Shown here: in pieces, positions 44,580 through 52,510 of the stretch | Numbering within the stretch: position 1 is the stretch's first letter | How the letters are laid out: every line of letters begins with the position of its first letter | From: UBA1181 sp963648205 | Lineage (GTDB): Bacteria > Bacteroidota > Bacteroidia > Bacteroidales > Paludibacteraceae | DNA: 64,000 nt | NCBI GenBank assembly: GCA_963648205.1 | Contig: CAVJCT010000038.1 | Coordinates: forward strand, 6,482 to 70,481 | Direction: 5' to 3' | Notes under the pieces: generated by a model | What the model was told of the DNA's origin: nothing | Database searches by the model: none | What the model saw: the letters and a program-made list of their open reading frames with translations, nothing else | Made by a program: the position numbers and the translations under genes

Positions 44580-45257
44580 TTAATTCTTTTTCGGAAGAGA
44601 AATCAAACCATGAATAGTCTGCTCTGATTTCTTATTTTCTTCGATTTTATCGGGAAATTTCAATGTTATATTGGCAGCCTTATAACCTGCAGCCTCCAAG
44701 ATGGGGAGCAACACATTATATGCTGAGACACGGCTCTTGTCGATGATATCACTTTCAGCCATACTCTGCAAAATACTTGCTCGTCCCTGCTGAATAAACG
44801 ACTCTTTCTCTTCATTAGTGAAATCAGATCGATTCCATGAAACGAATGCCTTCTCATTTTCGTAATCTATCTTCGAAGAGGTCATTTCGATATTAGGCTG
44901 TGGCAAGGTGATGGTTATCTTTTCTCCCTCAATTTTCACGTTTTCATCGGAGAAATTAGAGAAATCGATATAGGCTTTCACCACGGCATCGACTGGAATC
45001 AAGATCTTGCGATCACCAGGAATTGGAATGGAGAACTCCTCGTTGAACACAGAGCCTTTCAACGCATTGGCATCCTCGTAGGTCAAAATCTTATGCACGT
45101 TATACTGCGTGGTGTAGAGTTTTGAGCAACTCGAAATTTGCTGTGTCAGCGTTGGCTTTTCTTGCGTTGCTTCTTCCTCATTTGAGTTGTTACCACAACT
45201 TGCGAAAAGAGCGACAAGCGACAAAGATGTTAATATCGTGTTTCTTAATATTTTCAT
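44580..45257 (-). CDS. DUF4230 lipoprotein
   Basis: A 225-aa lipoprotein. The signal peptide ends in a lipobox (SLVALFASCGN, lipidated Cys near residue 21), so the domain lies outside the inner membrane. The body resembles the neighbouring DUF4230 protein: a beta-rich central part with ITITLPQPNIEMTSSKIDYE, and a C-terminal LLPILEAAGYKAANITLKF that parallels FAALGYKTIEIAF. The two genes look like an old duplication with different anchoring. Function unknown. Confidence 0.75.
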   Translation of the reverse strand: MKILRNTILTSLSLVALFASCGNNSNEEEATQEKPTLTQQISSCSKLYTTQYNVHKILTYEDANALKGSVFNEEFSIPIPGDRKILIPVDAVVKAYIDFSNFSDENVKIEGEKITITLPQPNIEMTSSKIDYENEKAFVSWNRSDFTNEEKESFIQQGRASILQSMAESDIIDKSRVSAYNVLLPILEAAGYKAANITLKFPDKIEENKKSEQTIHGLISLPKKN

Positions 45258-45292
45258 ATAACTATCTTTTATTCAACACATTAATATTCATT

Positions 45293-46450
45293 TTATCCAT
45301 AGATGATAGCAGCATTGCTACCTCCGAATCCAGAAATGATTTTCAAAAAGGCATCTCCTTGAGTTGAATCCGTAAGGGCTTGTGCCACCGTGATTTCCTT
45401 GACCGTACCTGCTTCGTCAAATCCGTAGGTAGGCAAGATTTTTTTCTCTTGCAAGGCATAGCCCGAGAGAATGCACTCTAAAACGCCAGCCGCACCCAAT
45501 GTATGTCCGAAATACCCCTTCAAACTGTTAGTTGGCACATTTTGAAAATCACTTCGGAATATCGCCCACGACTCCATATCGTCGTTGTAGAGAGTGGCTG
45601 TTCCATGGGCGTTGATGAACGAAAGCTTTCTTCCTTCAACATTCTTATTTCTTAAAGCCGACTGAATGGAAAGGAACAAGCCCTCACCCGTTCGCGACGG
45701 ACCAGAAATGTGGTTGGCGTCGTTTCGGTTGCCCGTTCCTAAGATCGACAGGCAACCTGCTATCGGTTCTAATGATTTCTCAAGAACAATCGTAGCAGCC
45801 GCCTCGCCTAAGTTCAATCCGCAACGATTTTTATCGAAAGGTTTGCAACGCTGTGGAGACAAAGCCTTAAACGACTGAAAGCCAGAGACTACAAATTTAC
45901 TCAACATCTCCGCTCCCACAACCACTGCGTATTTATATTTATCGCTTCTCTTCAGTTTTTCATCAGCGTATATCTGCGCAGCCACTCCCGAAGTGCAAGC
46001 ATTGCTCACCACCATCACCTGATTAGGATTTCCGAAAAACTGACCAATCAGCTGAGCAGAAACGCTCATATCAACCCTATTTTTGTCGAATCCATCGGGA
46101 TTTTCCAGCAAATCAATATTACCTTTCGTCGTCGACAACACAAAGAAAAGATCGGGACGGCTCGGGTCTATATTCAACTTCTCCAATGCGCAAAATGCCG
46201 ATAAAATCGCTATTTTTTCAAAATAAGTGTAACGAATCTTCTTATCGGGCAATGTCAAGAACAAAGAATCAATACGTTCCCGGTCCAACAGCGACCCAAA
46301 GAAAGGTTCAGGCAAGCCAAACGTGTGCTCGTGCAATTTCGCCATGCTCTCCCCTCGTTTCACCGCCTCGTAGACATCCTTCGAGGAATGTCCCAACGGA
46401 GAAACAATGTTATCACCAATTTTATATGAACGATATTCTGACATTTTCAA
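45293..46450 (-). CDS. Beta-ketoacyl-ACP synthase, second complete copy (ApeR-like)
   Basis: A 385-aa ketosynthase with a complete triad: C152 (SNACTSGVAA), H282 (INAHGTAT) and H316 (KGYFGHTLGAAGV). LNLGEAAATIVLE and SGFGGSNAA are typical. In aryl-polyene systems a second ketosynthase (ApeR) is thought to act separately from the KS/CLF pair, perhaps in chain initiation. A second ATG two codons in is an alternative start. Its start abuts the stop of the upstream hotdog gene, so the two are tightly coupled. Confidence 0.9.
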   Translation of the reverse strand: MKMSEYRSYKIGDNIVSPLGHSSKDVYEAVKRGESMAKLHEHTFGLPEPFFGSLLDRERIDSLFLTLPDKKIRYTYFEKIAILSAFCALEKLNIDPSRPDLFFVLSTTKGNIDLLENPDGFDKNRVDMSVSAQLIGQFFGNPNQVMVVSNACTSGVAAQIYADEKLKRSDKYKYAVVVGAEMLSKFVVSGFQSFKALSPQRCKPFDKNRCGLNLGEAAATIVLEKSLEPIAGCLSILGTGNRNDANHISGPSRTGEGLFLSIQSALRNKNVEGRKLSFINAHGTATLYNDDMESWAIFRSDFQNVPTNSLKGYFGHTLGAAGVLECILSGYALQEKKILPTYGFDEAGTVKEITVAQALTDSTQGDAFLKIISGFGGSNAAIIYG

Positions 46451-46921
46451 CTAATTTTCTTTATTGACATTTCCGATTGGCAAATCAGATAATACGACTT
46501 GCAACTCACCTTGAGCGATGATTTCATCACCAACTTTTGCCACAACATTATACGAACTCATATTGTCAAACACGAACGTCTCCTCGGCTTCGGTCGTCAA
46601 CTTCTCTCCGACTCTCACCCTTCGGCGAATCTCGCACTGTTTCACCGCGCCTACCAAACCGATATTGATTTTATTGCTCTTCCGAATATGAATCTCTACG
46701 AATCCGATATGCGCTGCGCAAGTCTGAGCCAAGTTCTCCAACAATCCGCTCTCCAACAGTTCGCCGTCATCCACCGTTACAATTTCGTCCGTAACCGTGA
46801 GTTCAGTTGTGCATTTTTTCTCGCTTCCATCGCAGATTTTATCCACCAAGATGAAAGGTCGCTGCTGAGGCAGATATCGGCTGATTGGGAGAATTTTTAT
46901 CGATTCCATCTGGATTTTCAA
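46451..46921 (-). CDS. Hotdog-fold dehydratase-like protein lacking the catalytic His (ApeP-like)
   Basis: A 156-aa FabZ-related protein. RYLPQQRPFILVDKI matches the family start (LPHRYPFLLVDRV). The helix residue Glu is present (E62 in SGLLENLAQTCAA), but the HFPG loop that supplies the catalytic His is changed to a V-T-V-D-D-G sequence (residues 48-53) with no histidine. It may be a dehydratase partner, a thioesterase-like binding protein, or inactive. The other hotdog protein of the operon (39910-40260) keeps the His but not the Glu. It follows the methyltransferase by 6 bp. Confidence 0.78.
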   Translation of the reverse strand: MKIQMESIKILPISRYLPQQRPFILVDKICDGSEKKCTTELTVTDEIVTVDDGELLESGLLENLAQTCAAHIGFVEIHIRKSNKINIGLVGAVKQCEIRRRVRVGEKLTTEAEETFVFDNMSSYNVVAKVGDEIIAQGELQVVLSDLPIGNVNKEN

Positions 46922-46927
46922 TTTCCG

Positions 46928-48022
46928 TTATTTTTTAACCTTACAAGCAATCAGACTATGACCTTGACCTAAGCCGTCGTGAATCGTCTCAATCTCCAAT
47001 CCTGCGTTTTCAATGCAACGGAACAAATCTTCGGAATAGAACATCTTGCTGTTTCCGTTTGCCATCACCGTGAAATAGATGCTAGTTTGAGCCAAACAGT
47101 AGGATGCTGTCTCGAATCGCTGACGATCCCAGAGAGTCTCCATAATATAAAGACGAGCGTTTTCATCCATACTTTTAGAGGCTCTCGAAAGGATACTCTC
47201 CACTTGCACCTCACTGAAACAGTCTAAGAATTGACTCATCCAGATCAAGTCAAATCCCTTTGGAAAAGCAGTGTTAGGATCCAATAGATTACCAGGAATG
47301 CCATGGATTCTATCTTTTCCAGCGACATTCTTAACCGCCTCTTTCATCAATCCCAACTGCTGAGGAAGATCCATAATAGAAACCTCCACATCCTCTTTGA
47401 AATTGACACACTCCGTAGCAAATCGTCCTGTGTTTCCACCCACATCCAACAAAGTTTTTGCTCCATCCTTGAAAATGATATTCAAGGCTTGCTCGAATGA
47501 ACAATCGGAATAGTAATGGTCGAAACCAAACCAACTTTTCTGCGCATCAGCAGGCAAACTTGACAAACCCTCATAGATGGTTGGCCAGTTGCCAAACACT
47601 TTCAATCCAGCAGGTTTGCCCTCCTTGATAGCCTCTTCCAAATGAAACAACCCCAAATAGTTGACATCATGATTGAAATCCAAGTCAACTCTCGTCATTT
47701 CATTGTTCAGTAAAAACCAACCTGTTTTAGAAATGAAGAATTTGTCCTCCTTCAAAAGGATGGTTCCAATCGTGAGGGAAGACTCTAACAGACATTGAAT
47801 GCCGTAGTGAGACAAGCCAGATTTTTCTTCGATTTCATCGAAAGAAAGTCCGTTTTTGTTCTCGTCCAACATCTTCAATATTCCAAATTTCAGCATCAAG
47901 CGTGAAACCTGAAACACTACCGGTCCGAAAGCAATTTCCTCTGCTCTACGCTGTGCTTCGAGTGCAGAGAATCGTTCCTTCCCATACATCTCTTTTTGTG
48001 GAGAATTTAATTTTATCTTCAT
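46928..48022 (-). CDS. SAM-dependent O-methyltransferase
   Basis: A 364-aa methyltransferase of the plant/polyketide O-methyltransferase type. An N-terminal winged-helix dimerisation region (about 25-105, LSFDEIEEKSGLSHYGIQCLLE) precedes a Rossmann domain whose SAM motif is LLDVGGNTGRFA near residue 192, with the acidic SIMDLPQQL strand next. It probably methylates a hydroxyl on the aromatic or polyene product, as methyltransferases do in aryl-polyene pathways; the acceptor is unknown. It lies between the LpxL-like and hotdog genes. Confidence 0.85.
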   Translation of the reverse strand: MKIKLNSPQKEMYGKERFSALEAQRRAEEIAFGPVVFQVSRLMLKFGILKMLDENKNGLSFDEIEEKSGLSHYGIQCLLESSLTIGTILLKEDKFFISKTGWFLLNNEMTRVDLDFNHDVNYLGLFHLEEAIKEGKPAGLKVFGNWPTIYEGLSSLPADAQKSWFGFDHYYSDCSFEQALNIIFKDGAKTLLDVGGNTGRFATECVNFKEDVEVSIMDLPQQLGLMKEAVKNVAGKDRIHGIPGNLLDPNTAFPKGFDLIWMSQFLDCFSEVQVESILSRASKSMDENARLYIMETLWDRQRFETASYCLAQTSIYFTVMANGNSKMFYSEDLFRCIENAGLEIETIHDGLGQGHSLIACKVKK

Positions 48023-48038
48023 ATTTCAATAACGGTTT

Positions 48039-48977
48039 TTACTCGTTTTTATCAGCATTTTCATTCCAGAAAGGGAAGAAATTGAACCACTGTGTCGGGT
48101 ATTTCTTCACCACCTCCTGCAACACATTCACATAATCGTGCGTCATTGCCTCCGCTTTCTTAGTCGAATTAGGCAATTCCGAATGAGTATCAATCGGTTG
48201 CTCGTGGATTTTGTAGGTTGTTCCGTGTTCTTTCATAATAAAAAGAGACACCACAGGAACATCCAACTGTGCAGCCAATCGGAATGTGCCAATCGGAAAA
48301 TTAGCGGTTCCATCCAAGAAATCACAAGTAACACTCTTCGGACTGCCGAAAAGTCGATCGCTCGGAATCACCACGATTTCGCCCTTTTCAATCACCTCTT
48401 TAATAGTGAAAAGATGAGACATATCTGGCATCACAGGAATCAAGTTGATGTTCGATGACCCGAAAGCATCGTCTCTACGTTTCTGGAAAGCAGCACGTTC
48501 CGACATTGAGATAATCGCATTGATTCGCTTTTTCTGAACTGGATAACACAAACCCGAAAGTTCCAAATTGCCAACATGCGCCCCCACGATAAAGAATCCC
48601 TTCTCTTGATTCATCATCGGTGGAATATAATTGCTTTCACCGACAATTTTGAATTGTTTTCTGTTTCCTGCCAACAAAGCAAATTTATCTAACACCACCT
48701 GTCCGAACAGAATATGGTTTCTGAAAGTCGCCCATGCCGCTTTCATCGGAGAATAATGATGTCTTTCTCTGAAATATTGGTAAATAGCCTGACGACCTTT
48801 TTTACCAAACAAGAGATAAAACGGAATCGTCAAGTAGAGAATCGGGTACAAAACACGAACATTAGCGAAGCCCAAGAACCAAAGCAAAAAACTTTGGCCA
48901 AACGCTCCACCGCCCGTCTTGCCGTCCCATTTCGGGCTATCCGAGCCATTCACTTTATTTTGTTGAGTCTCTTCCAT
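48039..48977 (-). CDS. LpxL/HtrB-type lipid acyltransferase
   Basis: A 312-aa acyltransferase of the lipid A late-acyltransferase (LABLAT) family. A membrane helix near residues 28-55 is followed by the catalytic GAHVGNLELSG motif (H-x4-E) near residue 133 and by VVIPSDRLFGS-like strands. Aryl-polyene clusters encode related enzymes believed to transfer the acyl chain to a lipid anchor. The start codon overlaps the previous stop codon in the sequence TAATG, indicating translational coupling. Confidence 0.88.
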   Translation of the reverse strand: MEETQQNKVNGSDSPKWDGKTGGGAFGQSFLLWFLGFANVRVLYPILYLTIPFYLLFGKKGRQAIYQYFRERHHYSPMKAAWATFRNHILFGQVVLDKFALLAGNRKQFKIVGESNYIPPMMNQEKGFFIVGAHVGNLELSGLCYPVQKKRINAIISMSERAAFQKRRDDAFGSSNINLIPVMPDMSHLFTIKEVIEKGEIVVIPSDRLFGSPKSVTCDFLDGTANFPIGTFRLAAQLDVPVVSLFIMKEHGTTYKIHEQPIDTHSELPNSTKKAEAMTHDYVNVLQEVVKKYPTQWFNFFPFWNENADKNE

Positions 48978-49435
48978 TATATTTCAGCGTCAGGGGTTAA
49001 CAAATCACGAATCTCGCCGAAAGCACGCTCTAAATGGCTCATCTCTTTTGAGAGGAAGACATAAAAATCGTGCCATTGCTCCTTCTTATGAATATCCAAG
49101 CCCTCCTGCATACGATAAATGCGAGACACCATTGTACCACAAGGCTTTTCAAAGTCGTGCTGCCAAACAGCATCCGCAAAATACTGGTCGAACACAACCC
49201 GATATTTCTGCACGATGCCAAACATCTCTTCCCGGCGACGTTGGTCATTAAATTCCAAAATCACGTATGCGCCATCACGAGTAGCGTCAAATTTCATCTC
49301 CACACCTTTGATTTTCGTGTTGTAAAGAATCCACTTCTTTTTACGGTACTTAAACCTTGGCAGATTCTCGCAAAAAGCGTCAAATCCGTTCCAAAAATCT
49401 CGTTTCAGCTGTTTTGCTTCCTCTCTCGTATACAT
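48977..49435 (-). CDS. DUF4268 protein
   Basis: A 152-aa cytosolic protein resembling DUF4268: REEAKQLKRDFWNGFDAFCE, then KKWILYNTKIKGVEMKFDA and a W-x-H-D-F segment. DUF4268 proteins often accompany unrelated genes and have no established function; a link to a PD-(D/E)XK-like fold has been suggested. It is the first gene of the lipid operon and overlaps the acyltransferase start by one base. It may be a passenger rather than a pathway enzyme. Confidence 0.7.
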   Translation of the reverse strand: MYTREEAKQLKRDFWNGFDAFCENLPRFKYRKKKWILYNTKIKGVEMKFDATRDGAYVILEFNDQRRREEMFGIVQKYRVVFDQYFADAVWQHDFEKPCGTMVSRIYRMQEGLDIHKKEQWHDFYVFLSKEMSHLERAFGEIRDLLTPDAEI

Positions 49436-49454
49436 TGTAATGGCGTTTTACTTG

Positions 49455-49462
49455 CAAAAATA
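49455..49462 (-). promoter_or_regulatory. Predicted -7 element of the 15-gene lipid operon
   Basis: TATTTTTG on the minus strand (49462-49455) matches TAnnTTTG and lies 19 bp upstream of the DUF4268 start. No TTTG at the -33 spacing is evident, so the promoter may be weak or activator-dependent. All genes from 49435 down to 35625 are on this strand with gaps under 110 bp. Confidence 0.5.
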
Positions 49463-49573
49463 AATTTATTTGTCTATATGGGAGTAAGTTTTGAGTTTAA
49501 TCCGATAAAAAATTTTAAATTCGCACGGTAAAGCGGACACACAGTCCCTGTAATATTTATAATAGTATATTGA

Positions 49574-50161
49574 ATGGATAAAATTAGTTACGCGTTGGGG
49601 CTTTCGATGGCATCGAACCTTCAAAACTCTGGTTTCAAAAATGTTGATTTGGAAAGTTTCATGAACGGAATGAACGCTGTTTTTCACCGTTTTCAACCAG
49701 AGATGAGTCTCGACGAGGCACACCAGATTTTGAGCCAACATTTCGCTAAAATGCAAGCAGAGGCAGACGAAGCCAACAAAGAGGCTGGAAAGAAATTCTT
49801 GGAAGATAACGCTAAGAAGGAAGGCATCAAAGTTACGAAGAGCGGTTTGCAATATGAAGTTTTGACGGAAGGTAAGGGCGACAAGCCTAAAGAGACTGAC
49901 ACCGTTCGTTGCCACTACGAGGGTAGATTGATCGACGGCAATGTTTTCGACAGCTCATTTAGAAGAAACCAACCTGCCGATTTCCCTGTCAATCAGGTGA
50001 TTCCAGGATGGGTAGAGGCTTTGCAGTTGATGCCTGTAGGTTCAAAGTGGAGATTGTACATTCCTTCAGACTTGGCATACGGAGAGCATGGTGCAGGCGA
50101 CATTATCGGTCCAAACATGACTTTGATCTTCGACGTTGAGTTGTTGGAGATTTTGAAATAA
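49574..50161 (+). CDS. FKBP-type peptidyl-prolyl isomerase, cytosolic
   Basis: A 195-aa isomerase with an N-terminal helical dimerisation region of the FkpA type (about 1-80, DKISYALGLSMASNL) and a C-terminal FKBP domain (about 95-195). Active-site features include Y and F in VRCHYEGRLIDGNVFDSS, the V-I-P-G-W segment and LAYGEHGAGDIIGPNMTLIFDVELLEI. It has no signal peptide, unlike the next two copies. It catalyses cis-trans isomerisation at proline bonds. It is the first of three tandem paralogues. Confidence 0.9.
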   Translation: MDKISYALGLSMASNLQNSGFKNVDLESFMNGMNAVFHRFQPEMSLDEAHQILSQHFAKMQAEADEANKEAGKKFLEDNAKKEGIKVTKSGLQYEVLTEGKGDKPKETDTVRCHYEGRLIDGNVFDSSFRRNQPADFPVNQVIPGWVEALQLMPVGSKWRLYIPSDLAYGEHGAGDIIGPNMTLIFDVELLEILK

Positions 50162-50187
50162 TTCGAGAGATATTAAACATTTACAAT

Positions 50188-50964
50188 ATGCGAAAAGGTA
50201 TTTTGATATTGGCGGTTTTGTCCGCCGTGTCTTTTGGTCCTTCAGCAATGGCGAAATCATCAAAAAAGGAGGCTGCCCAGTTGACAGAGAAAGACACTGT
50301 CAGTTATGCTATCGGTGTAGCGTTCGGACAAAGTGTTCGTGAGAACTTACAGCGTTTGCCTGGAACTCCTTACAACGAGACTTTGATGATGGAGGGACTG
50401 ACAAAAGCATTTAAGAACGACACTGCTTCGATGATGGTTCCGCCCTCTTTAGCACAAGCGTACGTTTCGACTTACTTGAAAAAGGCACAAGAAGAAGCTG
50501 CGAAGAAGGCACAAACCGAGGGCGTCGCTTTCTTGGAGGCTAACAAAACGAAGCCAGGGGTGATAACCACCAACAGCGGACTCCAATACTTAGTGTTGGA
50601 ACAAGGAAAGAGCGATGTTCGTCCAAGTGTTACAGACAAGGTGAAAGTCCACTACAAAGGAACATTGATCGATGGCACCGTCTTCGACAGTTCTATTGAT
50701 AGAGGTCAACCTATCGAGTTCGAGTTGAACCGAGTGATCAAAGGATGGACAGAAGGCTTGCAGTTGATGACTGTCGGATCAAAATACCGTTTCTTTATTC
50801 CACAAGAATTAGGTTACGGTGCACGTCCAACAGGTACGATTCCACCCTATTCAACTTTGATTTTCGATGTTGAACTTTTGGATGTAGGAAAGCCAACCAC
50901 TGAGCAACCAGCCAGCAACGGTCCGAAATTCCAATTTCCAACCTACCAGAAATCTGGCAAATAA
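50188..50964 (+). CDS. FKBP-type peptidyl-prolyl isomerase, exported
   Basis: A 258-aa paralogue of the preceding gene with a signal peptide (about residues 1-22, AVSFGPSAMAK). The FkpA-type N-terminal domain begins DTVSYAIGVAFGQSV, and the FKBP domain has VHYKGTLIDGTVFDSS, GWTEGLQLMTVGSKYRFFIP and LGYGARPTGTIPPYSTLIFDVELLDV. The last 25 residues are a Pro/Gln/Asn-rich tail. It is probably a periplasmic folding catalyst. The gap to the first gene is 26 bp. Confidence 0.9.
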   Translation: MRKGILILAVLSAVSFGPSAMAKSSKKEAAQLTEKDTVSYAIGVAFGQSVRENLQRLPGTPYNETLMMEGLTKAFKNDTASMMVPPSLAQAYVSTYLKKAQEEAAKKAQTEGVAFLEANKTKPGVITTNSGLQYLVLEQGKSDVRPSVTDKVKVHYKGTLIDGTVFDSSIDRGQPIEFELNRVIKGWTEGLQLMTVGSKYRFFIPQELGYGARPTGTIPPYSTLIFDVELLDVGKPTTEQPASNGPKFQFPTYQKSGK

Positions 50965-51005
50965 TTATTTCACGAAAGAAAAAACAATAAAATAAACAAA
51001 AAGAA

Positions 51006-51746
51006 ATGAAGAAATTATCCTTAATGGCAGCAGCAATTGCTTCTGTCGGATTCATGGCCTCATGTGGTTGTGACATTGAAAATGCGAAGGTTGTATCACA
51101 CATTGACACAGCATCATACGCTTTAGGTTTGAACCAAGGTTCGACGCTCCACCAGCAGATTGAGACATTGCCAGGAGAGAAGATCAACGTTGACGCATTC
51201 TTGAAGGGATTCGTTGCAGCAATGAAGAGCGACGATGCCAACATCACGATGAATGAAGAAGAGTGCGTTAAGATTCTCCAGAATTATTTCGGAGAATTGG
51301 AATCTATCCGCCGCGATGAAATGGAGAAAGAGGCAATCAGAACAAAACTCCAAGCAGATAGCGCATTGCAAGCCAACAAGGCAAAAGAAGGCGTTGTCGT
51401 AACTGAGAGCGGTTTGCAATACCGTGTCATCACTGAAGGAACAGGAATCCAACCAACAATAGAGGACACAGTTCAAGTGTTGTACACCGGTAGAACAATC
51501 GACGGAAAGGTATTCGACTCTACAGACCTCCGTGATGGACAACCTGCAACCTTCCCACTTGCTGGCAATATTCCAGGATTCTCAGAAGGAGTTCAGTTGA
51601 TGAAAGAAGGTGCAAAATACGAGTTCTTGCTCCCTGCAGAGTTGGCATACGGCGAGCGTGGTGCCGGACCAGAGATCAAGCCAAACTCAGCATTGTTCTT
51701 CGAGGTTGAGTTGGTAAAGGTTCTTCCTGCAAAGAAACAGAAATAG
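51006..51746 (+). CDS. FKBP-type peptidyl-prolyl isomerase, lipoprotein
   Basis: A 246-aa paralogue with a lipoprotein signal (GFMASCGCD, lipidated Cys near residue 20), so it is membrane-tethered outside the cytoplasm. The N-terminal domain begins DTASYALGLNQGSTL and the FKBP domain shows VLYTGRTIDGKVFDST, GFSEGVQLMKEGAKYEFLLPAELAYGERGAG and PNSALFFEVELVKV. Together the three genes place one isomerase in the cytosol, one free in the periplasm and one at a membrane surface. A terminator follows at 51788. Confidence 0.9.
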   Translation: MKKLSLMAAAIASVGFMASCGCDIENAKVVSHIDTASYALGLNQGSTLHQQIETLPGEKINVDAFLKGFVAAMKSDDANITMNEEECVKILQNYFGELESIRRDEMEKEAIRTKLQADSALQANKAKEGVVVTESGLQYRVITEGTGIQPTIEDTVQVLYTGRTIDGKVFDSTDLRDGQPATFPLAGNIPGFSEGVQLMKEGAKYEFLLPAELAYGERGAGPEIKPNSALFFEVELVKVLPAKKQK

Positions 51747-51787
51747 ACTAAGTAATAATACGGGACAATAAGAATCCTATAGGAATT

Positions 51788-51818
51788 AGGGAGTGGCATT
51801 CGACGCTGCTCCCTTTTT
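51788..51818 (+). terminator. Terminator after the FKBP cluster
   Basis: AGGGAG (51788-51793) and CTCCCT (51809-51814) form a stem with a 15-nt loop and run into five T residues (51814-51818), 42 bp after the third FKBP stop codon. Confidence 0.7.
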
Positions 51819-51892
51819 GTCGATACGATATAGTTAGATAAAAAATTACAGCAAATTGATAAAAATAGAGTGTCGTATCGTAGAAAAACTAT

Positions 51893-51900
51893 TATATTTG
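51893..51900 (+). promoter_or_regulatory. Predicted -7 element of the Lrp/AsnC gene
   Basis: TATATTTG (51893-51900) matches TAnnTTTG and lies 22 bp before the start codon at 51923. A -33 TTTG is not evident. Confidence 0.5.
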
Positions 51901-51922
51901 TGTCAGATTGTAAACTTAAAAT

Positions 51923-52381
51923 ATGGATAAAATAGATGACTTAGACCGGGATATCTTGATGATTATAACCAAGAATGCTCGAATTCCATTTAAAGATGTT
52001 GCAGCTGAGTGTGGAGTCTCAAGAGCGGCGATTCACCAACGTGTGCAGCATTTATTTGACTTGGGCGTTATAATCGGATCTGGGTATCATGTCAACCCTA
52101 AGATTTTGGGTTATCAGACATGTACCTACATAGGTATCAAATTGGAAAAAGGATCTATGTACACAGAGGTGGTGCCAGAGTTGGAGAAGATTCCTGAGAT
52201 TGTTGAATGCCACTTTACGACAGGTCCTTACACAATGATGATTAAACTCTATGCAAGAGACAACGAACACTTGATGCAGTTGTTGAATGGTAAGATTCAG
52301 AGTATCAAGGGCGTATCTGCGACGGAAACGCTTATTTGCTTAGAGCAGAGCATTAAAAGAGAGTTGCCTATCTCTCTTTGA
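51923..52381 (+). CDS. Lrp/AsnC family transcriptional regulator
   Basis: A 152-aa regulator with an N-terminal helix-turn-helix (about 5-50, IPFKDVAAECGVSRAAIHQRVQHL) and a C-terminal RAM effector-binding domain (about 70-150). It starts DKIDDLDRDILMIITKNARIP, a typical Lrp family N-terminus. The effector and targets are unknown. It is a single-gene unit with its own promoter and terminator, placed after the FKBP genes and converging on the T9SS-linked genes. Confidence 0.9.
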   Translation: MDKIDDLDRDILMIITKNARIPFKDVAAECGVSRAAIHQRVQHLFDLGVIIGSGYHVNPKILGYQTCTYIGIKLEKGSMYTEVVPELEKIPEIVECHFTTGPYTMMIKLYARDNEHLMQLLNGKIQSIKGVSATETLICLEQSIKRELPISL

Positions 52382-52422
52382 AAAATCACTCCGAAAGGAG
52401 GTTATTCACATGTCCTTAAGAT

Positions 52423-52454
52423 GGTCGGTATTCTGTTGATGCCGACCTATTTTT
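52423..52454 (+). terminator. Terminator of the Lrp/AsnC gene
   Basis: GGTCGGTAT (52423-52431) pairs with ATGCCGACC (52439-52447) over nine bases, including one G-U pair, around a 7-nt loop, followed by TATTTTTTTG. It lies 41 bp after the stop codon. Confidence 0.8.
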
Positions 52455-52483
52455 TTGTCAGCATACACATTGCAAAACAAAAA

Positions 52484-52510
52484 GAGTAGCAGAATTATCT
52501 TCCGCTACTC
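52484..52510 (-). terminator. Terminator of the T9SS-linked small operon
   Basis: GAGTAGC (52484-52490) and GCTACTC (52504-52510) form a hairpin that on the minus strand is followed by TTTTTGTTTTG. It overlaps the stop codon of the 50-aa gene at 52505 and supports transcription through that gene. Confidence 0.75.
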
